DNA of 64,000 nt from Filimonas zeae. Its GTDB lineage: Bacteria; Bacteroidota; Bacteroidia; Chitinophagales; Chitinophagaceae. The stretch is from NCBI RefSeq assembly GCF_014641615.1, contig NZ_BMIB01000004.1, positions 682,001-746,000 of the forward strand. Direction: 5' to 3'. Within the stretch, counting starts at the first letter, position 1; each line of letters opens with the position of its first letter. Both the position numbers and the translations under genes were made by a program. The notes beneath the pieces were generated by a model. That model made no database searches, was not told where the DNA came from, and was given only the letters and a program-made list of their open reading frames with translations. Below, one piece after another: positions 8,564 through 18,300 of the stretch.

Positions 8564-9385
8564 TTACTTAGCCGTTTTCTTCAACGGTACGCTGAAACCA
8601 ATATTGGCAATCATTTCATAACAGCCAAACGTTTGGCTGGCTTTTCCCTGGTATACATCCAGATTATAATATCTGGCACCCACCAGCTTATTACAATATT
8701 CTATAAAACCATATTTAAAAAACGTAGCACGCACCGCTGCCTCACCTCCTATACAAAAGCCACCAAACTGAAAGCCGGGGTCATTGTCTTTATCAAACAC
8801 GGTGTTCTCTACGTGAGGGATAACTATACCCACACCACCTTTCAAAAACAGCGACAGGTTAAACCATTTGGAGTTAAAGTTAGAAAGCTGTTTGCGATGC
8901 ACCAGGTTAAACAGTAAAAAGTTGGCGCCGTTGTTCAGCTGATATTTCAGATGCTGCGGATCGTTGTTGGGTACATAATAATCCACAGGCTGATTGTTCA
9001 TGGTGCCTTTTACATGCAACAACTGATCGGGCTTTACCTGGTATTTGGTATGGTCGAAGTTGATTTCAAACGCCCAGTTGTCTTTAAAAAAATATCCCAG
9101 GCGATAGTTGTATTGTGGAATGCTGATGGCTTTGTTGAAGATACCCTCATTCCATCCCGGCTTATCTGCAGCCAGTACTTTTACAAACTTGTAATCGTTG
9201 CCCAGCGAAGGCTGTTTGATGTGAATAGAGCTGGCGGTATACCACTCTTTGTTATAACCCCAGGAGCCATAAAACTCTCCCTTTTTACCGGGTTGAAATA
9301 ACTTCTCCTGCGATTGTGCTGCCACTTCTGCAATGCTGCCTGTTGCCGCTATTATAGCAATAGCCGCTACTACAATTTTCTTCAT
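8564..9385 (-). CDS. Outer-membrane beta-barrel protein of unknown function
   Basis: A 273-residue protein from the internal ATG at 9385, which gives a clean signal peptide (MKKIVVAAIAIIAATGS, cleaved after EVAAQ). The longer open frame to 9481 would put 32 polar residues ahead of it. The mature part alternates aromatic and polar residues in strands (WGYNKEWYTAS, YNYRLGYFF, WAFEINFDH, WFNLSLFLKGGVG) and ends in a strand with a penultimate hydrophobic pattern, as in small porin-like barrels. A DNDPGFQFGG loop near residue 190 could bind calcium, but this is speculative. It lies downstream of and in line with an AraC-type regulator, so co-regulation is possible. Confidence 0.72.
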   Translation of the reverse strand: MKKIVVAAIAIIAATGSIAEVAAQSQEKLFQPGKKGEFYGSWGYNKEWYTASSIHIKQPSLGNDYKFVKVLAADKPGWNEGIFNKAISIPQYNYRLGYFFKDNWAFEINFDHTKYQVKPDQLLHVKGTMNNQPVDYYVPNNDPQHLKYQLNNGANFLLFNLVHRKQLSNFNSKWFNLSLFLKGGVGIVIPHVENTVFDKDNDPGFQFGGFCIGGEAAVRATFFKYGFIEYCNKLVGARYYNLDVYQGKASQTFGCYEMIANIGFSVPLKKTAK

Positions 9386-9532
9386 TGTCTGGTTTTGATC
9401 TACAAATAATTTATCGGGTCTACAGTGGGACTGGGAGTCCTCATAGTCATGTGACTGGATGGTACACAAAGGTACAGGCAAATTAAGAATCTGCCATTAA
9501 CAAAGCATTATAATTTGCACGTAATGTTACTG

Positions 9533-10462
9533 CTATCTGAAAAGCAGTTCGCACGGTTTTAATCCGGTATGCTTTTTAAACGCGGCAGAAAAATGAGAGA
9601 TAGAGGAATAACCCAGCATAGCCGATACATCTGTTACGCTAAGGCCTTTTTCGTACAACAGGTACTTCGCATGCTCCATACGTTGCTGCTGGTAAAAGTC
9701 GAATATAGTAGTGCCAAATACTTCTTTAAAGCCCTTCTTCAGGTAGCATTCATTCATGGCTACTTTACGGCTGAGTTCTTTAATAGTAATGGGGTCGCCA
9801 ATGTGGCGCAGTAATATTTCGCGGGCCTGGTAAATACGGTCGCGGCCGCTTTCATCTGCCAGAAATTTACAGGCAAAGCCGGTTTCTTCTTTTTCATCAA
9901 TCAGGCATTCCAGGCTGTACAGCAACAGCTCGTGCACCTTGGCATTCACAAAAATATTTTCCATAGCACCGCTATAACTGTGGTTCAGCAGGGCATCCAG
10001 CGCCACACGCTTGCGGCTGCATACCGGAAATATTTTAGTGAAAGAGTTGGGATGTTTAAATGCCAGCACTTCATCCTTTTTGTTAATCAGCTTAATGTTG
10101 TGCGTAAACTGATTTAAGAAAGTAGCGGAGAAGTGAAAAGAGAATACATCAATGGTTTCATGTTTACCGCTACAGTTTTGGGTGGGTATTTCTGCACATT
10201 GGGTGCAGCTTTTATCAAAGCAGTACTTGTTACCCGTGGTGCAGTAGCGCATTTCCAGAAAGTTATCTTCCGGTGTAGTGGCACTGTAGTGATACACCAG
10301 CATACCAGTATCATCACCACTCCAGTTTTGCTGAGGATAATATCGGCGGATTACATATTGAATAGAACCAGGAACATGCTGTTCTTTCATATGCAACAGG
10401 TTCATGCTCGGTTCCACCGTGTTCCTGTGCGCCACCTTTAATATATCCAGAGCTTGTAACAT
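9533..10462 (-). CDS. AraC-family transcriptional regulator with N-terminal cysteine cluster
   Basis: A 309-residue protein. The C-terminal ~100 residues are an AraC/XylS DNA-binding domain with two helix-turn-helices: ITIKELSRKVAMNECYLKKGFKEVFG, and then VTDVSAMLGYSSISHFSAAFKKHTG. The N-terminal sensing region is not a recognisable cupin or periplasmic-binding domain. It has five cysteines in 24 residues (C74, C81, C86, C89, C97), spaced in a way that could bind a metal or sense redox state. A perfect -7 element (TAATTTTG, minus strand) lies 7 bases ahead of the ATG, so the mRNA may be leaderless. The barrel gene downstream on the same strand is a candidate target. Confidence 0.88.
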   Translation of the reverse strand: MLQALDILKVAHRNTVEPSMNLLHMKEQHVPGSIQYVIRRYYPQQNWSGDDTGMLVYHYSATTPEDNFLEMRYCTTGNKYCFDKSCTQCAEIPTQNCSGKHETIDVFSFHFSATFLNQFTHNIKLINKKDEVLAFKHPNSFTKIFPVCSRKRVALDALLNHSYSGAMENIFVNAKVHELLLYSLECLIDEKEETGFACKFLADESGRDRIYQAREILLRHIGDPITIKELSRKVAMNECYLKKGFKEVFGTTIFDFYQQQRMEHAKYLLYEKGLSVTDVSAMLGYSSISHFSAAFKKHTGLKPCELLFR

Positions 10463-10469
10463 GATGCGG

Positions 10470-10477
10470 CAAAATTA
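10470..10477 (-). promoter_or_regulatory. -7 promoter element of AraC gene, leaderless spacing
   Basis: TAATTTTG on the minus strand matches the Bacteroidota -7 consensus TAnnTTTG. Counting the final G as -7 puts the transcription start one base ahead of the ATG at 10462. Confidence 0.6.
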
Positions 10478-10616
10478 ATGTATCAACATATAAAATCGGG
10501 GCATCTTTTCAACATTCGAGGATTATGGCAATAAAATGACGTTAAAATGGGGGCAATTTGGGGGTAAATTGGCCTGACAATGAGTCATTTTTACGGGAAA
10601 ACAGCGCATTTTTCCG

Positions 10617-10624
10617 TAATTTTG
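10617..10624 (+). promoter_or_regulatory. gyrB promoter, -7 element
   Basis: TAATTTTG matches TAnnTTTG exactly. A T-rich tract near 10588-10592 sits at roughly the -33 position. The predicted start near 10631 gives a leader of about 36 bases before gyrB. Confidence 0.6.
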
Positions 10625-10666
10625 CCAGCTTTCATTCAATAACTAACAACCGTTTCATATCATATT

Positions 10667-12646
10667 ATGAGTGAAGAAATAACAGATGTGGCAGCTCCCG
10701 CGCAGGCCGGTTATGGTGCAGACAGTATTCAGGTGCTTGAGGGTCTGGAAGCTGTAAGAAAAAGACCAGCGATGTATATTGGCGATGTAGGGGTAAAGGG
10801 CTTGCATCACCTGGTATACGAAGTAGTAGATAACTCTATTGACGAAGCACTTGCAGGATATTGTAAAAACATACAGGTAACTATACACGAAGACAACTCA
10901 ATCAGCGTACAGGATGATGGCCGGGGTATCCCCACAGCCATGCACTCTAAAGAAAAACGTAGTGCGCTGGAAGTAGTAATGACCGTACTGCATGCCGGTG
11001 GTAAGTTTGATAAAAACACCTATAAGGTATCTGGTGGTTTGCACGGTGTGGGTGTAAGTTGCGTAAACGCATTAAGTACTGTATTACAGGTAACTGTACA
11101 ACGCGAGGGTAAAATATTTGAGCAGGAGTACCGCATAGGTATCCCTCAGTATGCGGTTCGTGAAATTGGCGTTACCGAAATTACCGGTACCAAAGTACAT
11201 TTCTGGCCCGATGCCTCCATTTTTACCACTACCACTTACAATAAAGATATTCTGGAAGGCCGTTTACGCGAACTGGCTTATCTGAACAGACGCATCAGCA
11301 TTACCCTTACCGATTTAAGGGAACTGGATGAGGCTGGAAACGTGTATTCCAAAAACTTTTACAGCGAAGGTGGTATTGTTGAGTTTGTAGAAAAACTGGA
11401 CGAAACCGCCAAGCGTACGCCGCTGATAGCAAATACCCTGTATGTAGAAGGGCATGACGAAAACTCCCATGTAGCAGTGGAAGTAGCCATGACTTACAAC
11501 AGCGATTATAAAGAGCATATTTTCTCTTACGTAAACAACATCAATACCATTGAAGGCGGTACACACGTTACCGGTTTCAGACAGGCGCTTACCCGTGTAT
11601 TTAAACAATACGGCGATAAAGAAGGCCTGTTTGAAAAAGCCAAGGTGGAAATTGAAGGCGATGACTTCCGTGAGGGTTTAAGCGCCATTATATCTGTAAA
11701 AGTTCCCGAACCTCAGTTTGAGGGCCAGACCAAAACCAAACTGGGTAACAGTGAGGTAAGTGGTATTGTGCAAACAACTGTGGCAAGCGCTTTGCAGAAC
11801 TATCTGGAAGAAAATCCGAAAGAGGCCAAAAACGTGATCTCCAAGATCATTCTGGCTGCCCAGGCACGTGTGGCTGCTAAAAAAGCCCGCGAAATGGTAC
11901 AGCGTAAAACCGTGTTAAGCGGTGGCGGCTTACCAGGTAAACTGGCGGATTGTTCGGAAAGAGATGCGGAAAGATGTGAGCTATACCTGGTGGAAGGTGA
12001 CTCGGCCGGTGGTACTGCCAAGCAGGGCCGCGACCGCAGTTACCAGGCTATTCTGCCGTTGAGGGGTAAAATCCTGAACGTTGAAAAAGCCATGGAACAC
12101 AAAATTTATGAAAACGAGGAGATACGCAACATTTTCACGGCCATGGGTGTTACTATTGGAACCCCGGAAGACCCCAAAGCATTAAATATTACTAAGCTGC
12201 GTTATCACAAGCTTATTATTATGACCGATGCCGACGTGGATGGTTCGCATATTGCCACGCTGATTCTTACATTCATATTCCGCTATATGAAAGAACTGGT
12301 ACAAAATGGCTACGTGTATCTTGCACAGCCACCACTGTACCTGGTGAAGAAAGGTAAAGAGCAGGCATATGCTTATAATGAAGAGCAGCGTAAGAACCTG
12401 GTAGTTAAACTGGGCGCCGGAAAAGAAGATAGTGTTACTATTCAGCGATATAAAGGTTTGGGTGAGATGAACGCAGATCAGTTGTGGGAAACCACTATGG
12501 ACCCTGCCCGCAGAACACTGAAACAGGTAACCATTGAAAGCCTGGCAAATGCAGACGGGGTATTTAGTATGTTGATGGGCGATGAAGTAGCTCCACGCAG
12601 AGAGTTTATTGAAACGCACGCCAAATACGCGAAGATAGACGTGTAA
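10667..12646 (+). CDS. gyrB: DNA gyrase subunit B
   Basis: The 659-residue GyrB is the ATPase subunit of the type II topoisomerase that introduces negative supercoils, and it works with GyrA. The order is full length: GHKL ATPase domain (YIGDVGVKGLHHLVYEVVDNSIDEA near residue 40; DDGRGIP near 84; GGLHGVGVSCVNALS near 123), transducer domain, Toprim domain (VEGDSAGGTAKQGRDR near 446; TDADVDGSHI near 524), and C-terminal tail with QRYKGLGEMN. The length fits Bacteroidota GyrB, which lacks the large insertion of enterobacterial GyrB. gyrA is not in the window. It has its own promoter and is followed closely by a small ORF, possibly co-transcribed. Confidence 0.98.
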   Translation: MSEEITDVAAPAQAGYGADSIQVLEGLEAVRKRPAMYIGDVGVKGLHHLVYEVVDNSIDEALAGYCKNIQVTIHEDNSISVQDDGRGIPTAMHSKEKRSALEVVMTVLHAGGKFDKNTYKVSGGLHGVGVSCVNALSTVLQVTVQREGKIFEQEYRIGIPQYAVREIGVTEITGTKVHFWPDASIFTTTTYNKDILEGRLRELAYLNRRISITLTDLRELDEAGNVYSKNFYSEGGIVEFVEKLDETAKRTPLIANTLYVEGHDENSHVAVEVAMTYNSDYKEHIFSYVNNINTIEGGTHVTGFRQALTRVFKQYGDKEGLFEKAKVEIEGDDFREGLSAIISVKVPEPQFEGQTKTKLGNSEVSGIVQTTVASALQNYLEENPKEAKNVISKIILAAQARVAAKKAREMVQRKTVLSGGGLPGKLADCSERDAERCELYLVEGDSAGGTAKQGRDRSYQAILPLRGKILNVEKAMEHKIYENEEIRNIFTAMGVTIGTPEDPKALNITKLRYHKLIIMTDADVDGSHIATLILTFIFRYMKELVQNGYVYLAQPPLYLVKKGKEQAYAYNEEQRKNLVVKLGAGKEDSVTIQRYKGLGEMNADQLWETTMDPARRTLKQVTIESLANADGVFSMLMGDEVAPRREFIETHAKYAKIDV

Positions 12647-12712
12647 GGAAAAAAGCAAGAATCAATAACGAACAAAGAGTTGCCTGGCAACCTATATTCA
12701 TTAACCTCAAAA

Positions 12713-12928
12713 ATGACAACGATGGACACATCAAAAATGATTAAGGCATATTGTTTAAAAACAAAAGAGAAAGAGGTTCCTATGCAGGACGCTGTTGTTT
12801 CTAAAACTGTTAAAGGTGGTTACATTGCTAAAGGCCATGATGGCAAAGGCAACAAAATGACTGCTATTTTAAGCGAAGCAAAAGCTTTACAGGCAATTGC
12901 TGACGGTGTAGCTAAGAAAGACTTTTAA
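12713..12928 (+). CDS. Small protein resembling a zinc-ribbon (DUF5679-type) protein without its cysteines
   Basis: A 71-residue basic protein from ATG 12713 (a second in-frame ATG is at 12722; the open frame reaches 12680). The segment IKAYCLKTKEKEVPMQDAVV followed by KGGYIAKGHDGKGNKMTAIL resembles the small DUF5679 family, which normally reads AYCVKCK...GTCPVCGTK. Here only one cysteine remains and the second CxxC is replaced by polar residues. The family relation is my recollection of the pattern and needs a profile search. It starts 66 bases after gyrB, on the same strand, and could be co-transcribed or have its own promoter. Function unknown; a basic nucleic-acid-associated protein is one possibility. 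Confidence 0.6.
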   Translation: MTTMDTSKMIKAYCLKTKEKEVPMQDAVVSKTVKGGYIAKGHDGKGNKMTAILSEAKALQAIADGVAKKDF

Positions 12929-13290
12929 TAAGCAAAAGCTTTTTTTATAATAGGATTACCAATGGCCACTATTTTAAGCAAGCATTTCCCCTTACCGCTT
13001 AAGAGCCATTGGTAAAGACTTTCGTTTTTCAAAATGTGCAGCTATTGCAACCGGTAAGGGAATCTGGTTACAATGGGTTAGCTAATGTAGGGCAACTTTG
13101 TACTACCCGGAAATAATTTTGCGGGTAAACGGTGTTTTTTGTTTACCAATGGGTAAATAAATAGAGATGAACCCGCAACACATTAAAAATAAACACTACC
13201 CTTTAGCGTTACTCTAACGCTATCCACTTACTTCTTTACAGCCGCCATTCCGGCTCTGTTTATTCTGATAGTTTCAACTAATTTTATATC
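12929..13290. other. Long intergenic region rich in inverted repeats
   Basis: About 360 bases without a supported gene. It holds a nested hairpin at 12956-13015 (TTACCAATGGC/GCCATTGGTAA outside, TTAAGC/GCTTAA inside), a perfect -7 element TAATTTTG at 13114-13121, a stem GGTAAAC/GTTTACC at 13124-13147, and an 8-bp stem TAGCGTTA/TAACGCTA with a 3-base loop at 13204-13222. The short core ACCAATGG or its complement recurs three times. This is either a structured leader of the downstream kinase gene or a small RNA locus. Confidence 0.5.
12956..13015. terminator. Nested hairpin downstream of gyrB/small ORF
   Basis: The outer arms TTACCAATGGC (12956-12966) and GCCATTGGTAA (13005-13015) are perfect complements. 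The inner arms TTAAGC (12974-12979) and GCTTAA (12997-13002) stack inside. No U-tract follows on the plus strand, so it may be a processing or regulatory structure instead of a classical terminator. Confidence 0.5.
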
Positions 13291-15249
13291 ATGAAATGGT
13301 CCGTACTCCTGCTTTGCATGCTTGCATGTTATACCCCCTATGCCCAGGACGCAACAAATACTTTACTGCAACAGCTGCACGTTAGCAAAAACGATAGCGC
13401 CCGTGTAGCCCTGTACCGGAAAATAAGCGAGCATTATATGTATACCCGGCCGGACTCCTCCACCTGGTATGCCCGCGAAGGCCTGGTGCTGAGCCGTAAA
13501 ACCCGCCAACGCAAAGGCGAAGCCAGCCTGCTTTGCCAGATAGGTCAGATAAATCAGATTCATGGCAACCTTAACCTTTCCCGCAAATACCTGCTGGAAG
13601 CGTTAGACCTTAGCCGGGATATTCATTTTCCACAAGGTATTGGCGCTGCCTGTAGCGGACTGGGGGTAATAGAAGGTAAAAGCGGCAACCTGGGCGAAGC
13701 CACCCGCTACTTTTTTGAAGCCCTTAAAATGGCGGAGCAAAGCAACAATACCGGCGGCATTATTGAAACCAATATTAAGCTGGGGCTAATAAATGAAATG
13801 AACGAAAACCTGGATAAAGCATTGTATTACTATGCCCGGGCCGAGAAGCTGAATAAAACCCAACCCGTATCCAGTTCCTCCTTCACTTTAATGAATAACA
13901 TTGGTATTGTATACGCCCGAAAGGGAGATATACAAACCGCGCTGGAATACTTTGAAAAAGGCATTGCACAAAGTGATACCCCGCGCTTTGCCGGCATTCA
14001 CCTGAACCTGCTGGGCAATGCAGGTAACGCCTTTGAAAAACTGGGCAACAAAGCAAAAGCGTTGGAATACCACAAGCGCATGTTAACAAAAGCGCAGGTG
14101 ATAAACATGCCCGAAGAAGAGGCCCGTGCATTGATAAACCTGGCTACGGTGCTGCGTAAAGATTCCTCTGTAAAAAGCATTCAATATCTCAACACCGCAC
14201 TGGGCATAGCCCAGAGGCTGAACCTGAAAGAGCTGCAATCGCTCATATTCAAATCGCTTTCTGAAATATACAAGCAACAACAGCAATACGAATCTGCACT
14301 GGCAGCACTGGAGCAACACCATCGTGTAGAGGATAGCCTGTTTAACCTTACCCGCACCCGCGAAATAGCCACACTGGAAGCCAGCTACGAACTGGAAGAA
14401 TCGCGCAACCGCATACAAAAGCTGGAACTGGACAATCAGCAAAGAACCTTTGAGCGCAACATAGGTGGCATTATTGCCATAAGCATATTGGTAATACTGA
14501 TTATACTGGCGGTATATTTTATAAAAATCAGACGCCTGAACAAACAGCTGAAAGAATCGAACCAGGTAAAAGATAAATTATTTTCTATTATAGGCCACGA
14601 CCTCAGCGGACCGGTGGCAGGTTCTACCAACCTGTTGTCGTTAATGAACCAGGGAGACTTTAGCCCGGAAGAACAAAAGCAAATGCTGGCCGAGTTGCAT
14701 AAGCAAAGCGAGCTTACCGCAGGCGTTCTCAACTCGCTGCTTAACTGGGGTAAAACACAACTACAGGGTGTAAGCGTGCATAGTGTGGCATTTGCACCTG
14801 CCGGTATTGTACAAAAGAACATGCAGGTGTTACAGCCCATGGCCAATAATAAACAGATAGCCATATCTACCAACATAGCCGCCAGCATCCGTGTAATGGC
14901 CGATCAGGATCATTTCGATTTTATTATACGCAACCTGGTTTCTAACGCTATTAAATTCACCCACAACATGGGTGCTATTCATATTGCAGCCGATGCAGAA
15001 AAGCAGCAGGGCTTTGTTCTTTTTTCGGTGCAGGACAATGGAACAGGCATTAGCCAGGAAGTACGCGCGCAGCTTTTTAACATCAACCCCAAAAGAAGCT
15101 ATGGCACCAAAGGCGAGAAGGGAACAGGACTGGGCTTAATGTTATGCCGCGAGTTTGTAGAAGCCAACAACGGCCGCATATGGCTGGAAAGCACAGAAGG
15201 CACAGGAACCACATTTTACTTTACGTTGCCCGCTACGCCTTCTGTGTAA
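13291..15249 (+). CDS. TPR-containing sensor histidine kinase
   Basis: The 652-residue protein begins with a signal peptide (MKWSVLLLCMLACYTPYAQ). It is followed by six or so tetratricopeptide repeats in the periplasm (about 35-350; e.g. GIVYARKGDIQTALEYFEKGI), one transmembrane helix (about 391-411), a short coiled coil, and a cytoplasmic kinase core. The H-box is FSIIGHDLSGPV with phospho-acceptor H435. The ATPase domain has the N-box NLVSNAIKF (N551), DNGTGIS (from 581) and GTGLGLML (from 610). There is no receiver domain, so it needs a separate response regulator, and none is adjacent. This architecture is common in Bacteroidota; the ligand is unknown. The following gene is convergent. 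Confidence 0.92.
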   Translation: MKWSVLLLCMLACYTPYAQDATNTLLQQLHVSKNDSARVALYRKISEHYMYTRPDSSTWYAREGLVLSRKTRQRKGEASLLCQIGQINQIHGNLNLSRKYLLEALDLSRDIHFPQGIGAACSGLGVIEGKSGNLGEATRYFFEALKMAEQSNNTGGIIETNIKLGLINEMNENLDKALYYYARAEKLNKTQPVSSSSFTLMNNIGIVYARKGDIQTALEYFEKGIAQSDTPRFAGIHLNLLGNAGNAFEKLGNKAKALEYHKRMLTKAQVINMPEEEARALINLATVLRKDSSVKSIQYLNTALGIAQRLNLKELQSLIFKSLSEIYKQQQQYESALAALEQHHRVEDSLFNLTRTREIATLEASYELEESRNRIQKLELDNQQRTFERNIGGIIAISILVILIILAVYFIKIRRLNKQLKESNQVKDKLFSIIGHDLSGPVAGSTNLLSLMNQGDFSPEEQKQMLAELHKQSELTAGVLNSLLNWGKTQLQGVSVHSVAFAPAGIVQKNMQVLQPMANNKQIAISTNIAASIRVMADQDHFDFIIRNLVSNAIKFTHNMGAIHIAADAEKQQGFVLFSVQDNGTGISQEVRAQLFNINPKRSYGTKGEKGTGLGLMLCREFVEANNGRIWLESTEGTGTTFYFTLPATPSV

Positions 15250-15250
15250 G

Positions 15251-15302
15251 CAGGTAATATAAAAGCACCTGCTGCGCCCGGAACAAAGCTTACCGGGCGC
15301 AG
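15251..15302. terminator. Double hairpin between convergent kinase gene and mfd
   Basis: CAGGT...ACCTG (15251-15272) is followed by a strong stem CTGCGCCCGG (15272-15281) / CCGGGCGCAG (15293-15302). It lies in the 55-base gap between the two convergent stops. There is little U-tract on either side, so the terminator call rests on position and stem strength. Confidence 0.6.
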
Positions 15303-15304
15303 GA

Positions 15305-18300
15305 TTACTGTTCAGGTTCCGGCTCCGGCTTACCCAGTACACCTTTGTGCATGCGTGCCAGAAACTGGTGCATATGTTCCATATTTTTTACATCATCCAC
15401 TACCAGCAGGAAGTTTTTGGCTGATTGTTTCAGCCTTGCCTTGTTGGTACCCGTTTGCAGGTAATGAATAATGCGCTGAAACAACTCCGATTCGAAGTAA
15501 GGCGAATCGTTTTTGTTGATGAAATAACAACGCAGGGTTTCCTCCTTCAACGCCATTTTCTCAAAGCCAATACCTACTGCCAGCCAGCGGCAGCGCACGG
15601 TAATAAACAAATCTTCCACCTCTGGTGGTACAGGGCCAAAACGATCTGTCATTTCATCGTGCAGTGCCTGCAGATCACTTTCTTTTTCGCAGTTATCCAG
15701 GCGGGTATATAACGATAAACGCTCTGTAATACTTTCCACATACGAATCCGGAATCAGTATCTCCAGATCGGTATCAATGGTACAGTCGCTTACATAATCA
15801 TCCTGTTTGCTTATCTCGTCTTTAAACAGCTCTTTAAACGAAGTACGTTTCAGTTCCTTTATGGCTTCTTCCAGTATCTTCTGATACATTTCAAAGCCGA
15901 TATCTGCCATAAAACCGGTTTGCTCGCCACCCAGCATATTTCCTGCGCCGCGTATATCCAGATCGCGCATGGCTATCTGAAAACCGCTACCCAAATCGCT
16001 AAACTGCTCCAGCGTTTGCAGGCGTTTACGCGAATCGGTAGGCAGGGTACTCATAGGCGGTGCCAGCAGGTAACAGAACGCTTTTTTATTGCTTCGGCCC
16101 ACACGCCCGCGCAGCTGATGCAGATCACTTAAACCAAAGTGATGCGCATTATTGATGATAATGGTATTAACGTTAGGTATATCCACACCGCTTTCTACAA
16201 TATTGGTACAGATAAGTACATCGTATTTGCGGTCAATAAAATCCAGAATCCTTTCTTCCAGCTGGTCGCCTTCCATCTGGCCATGCGCCCATGAAATGCT
16301 CAGGTCCGGGCAAAGCGCCTGTATCAGCCCCGCCATTTCCGGCAGCCCCTGTACGCGGTTGTGAATAAAGAATACCTGCCCGCCACGCTCTGTTTCAAAA
16401 TAAATAGCATCCCGAATTACATCTTCATTAAACACCTGTATTTCCGTTTGTACAGGCTGGCGGTTAGGTGGCGGTGTATTAATAATACTTAAATCGCGCG
16501 CACCCATTAAAGAAAACTGCAGGGTACGGGGAATAGGAGTAGCAGTAAGTGTTAAGCAATCCACATTTGTTTTCAGCGTCTTCAGCTTTTCCTTATGTGC
16601 CACGCCAAACTTCTGCTCCTCATCTATCACCATCAGGCCCAGATCTTTAAACTTCACTTCTTTACCCAATACCCCATGCGTACCTACCAGAATATCAATC
16701 TTACCTTCTTCCAGCCTTTTAAAGGTTTCCTTTTTTTCTTTGGCCGATTTAAAACGGTTCACAAAATCAACCGTAACCGGAAAATCCTTCAGCCTTTCAC
16801 TGAATGTTTTATAGTGCTGAAATGCAAGAATGGTGGTAGGCACCAATATAGCTGCCTGCTTGCCATCTACCACAGTTTTAAATGCCGCGCGTATGGCCAC
16901 CTCGGTTTTACCAAAGCCCACATCGCCACACACCAGGCGGTCCATCGGTGCCGGCTGCTCCATATCGCGCTTCACATCTTCGGTAGCTTTGGCCTGGTCT
17001 GGCGTATCCTCATATACAAACGATGCTTCCAGCTCGGTTTGCATATAGTTGTCCGGTGCATGCGCAAAGCCTTGTTGTGCTTTCCGCTGTGCGTATAACT
17101 TAATAAGGTCAAAAGCAATTTCCTTAACCTTGGCCTTGGTTTTCTCTTTCAGCTTGCTCCACACCTCGCTGCCCAGTTTGTTCACCTTAGGTGCAGTACC
17201 CTCTTTACCGGTAAACTTGGAAATTTTGTGGAGCGAGTTGATGTTTACATACAGAATATCGCCGTCTTTATACAGAATACGTACCGCCTCCTGCATTTTT
17301 CCGGCCACTTCAATTTTCTGAAGTCCGCTGTAAGTACCCACACCATGGTCGATATGCGTTACAAAATCGCCCGGCTGCAGATCGCGCAGGGTTTTCAGCG
17401 TAATCGCCTTATTCTTGTTGTAAGCCTGCTTAACGCGGTATTTATGATAGCGCTGAAATATCTGGTGATCGGTATAACACACCACCTTTAAATCCGCATC
17501 AATAAAACCTGCATGTATAGAAGTAGCTACCGGTACAAACTGTAACTCGGTATTTAAATCGGTAAAAATAGAGTGCAGCCTTTCCAGCTGTTTGGCCTGC
17601 TCGGCAAACAGGTAAATGGCATAGCCATTGGCTTCATGGCTTTTCAGGTCTTTAATCAGCAGATCAAACTGGCGGTTAAAAGCAGGTTGTGGTTTGGTAT
17701 TAAACTCAATCTCTTCCGTTGCCAACTGCGGCTTATACCCAAACTCTACCAGCATCCGCTGCTGCATCTGACGCTCTATGGTGGCTGCCGGCACAAAATC
17801 CTGCAGGCTCATGTCCTTCCAGATTTTGGTTTCATCTTCATCATCCTGCACATCCGCAATCACTGCTGCATCGCCTGCTGTTTCCAGCCGTTGCAGAAAC
17901 ACACCCAGATCTTCTTCCTGCTGGTTAATCTTTTCTTTAATTACATCCCAATCCTTCAGCCACACAATCATGTTCTCCGGTAAAAACTCCATCAGGGTTA
18001 CCTTCTCCCCCGTTTCAAACTGGGTTTCCACGTTGGGGATGATGCTTACCTGTAACAATTTCCGCTCGCTCAGCTGGGTTTCCGGGTCAAAAATGCGGAT
18101 GCTGTCCACATCGTTACCAAACAATTCTACCCGGTAAGGTTTGTCGTTGCCAAAAGAGTAAATATCCAGTATACCGCCACGCACGGCAAACTGGCCCGGT
18201 TCGTACACAAAGTCGGTACGTACAAAGCCATACATCACAAACAACTCCATCAGCCCTTCCAGGTTAAGGGTGTCGTTTGTTTTAATGTGAATGATATTGC

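Noticed and set aside
8951..9301. Plus-strand open frame of 116 codons within the barrel gene
   Set aside because: Antisense to a protein with a clear signal peptide and barrel pattern; cysteine- and hydrophobic-rich composition typical of a shadow frame.
12182..12658. Minus-strand open frame of 158 codons inside gyrB
   Set aside because: It is the antisense shadow of a highly conserved gene; no promoter, no family resemblance.
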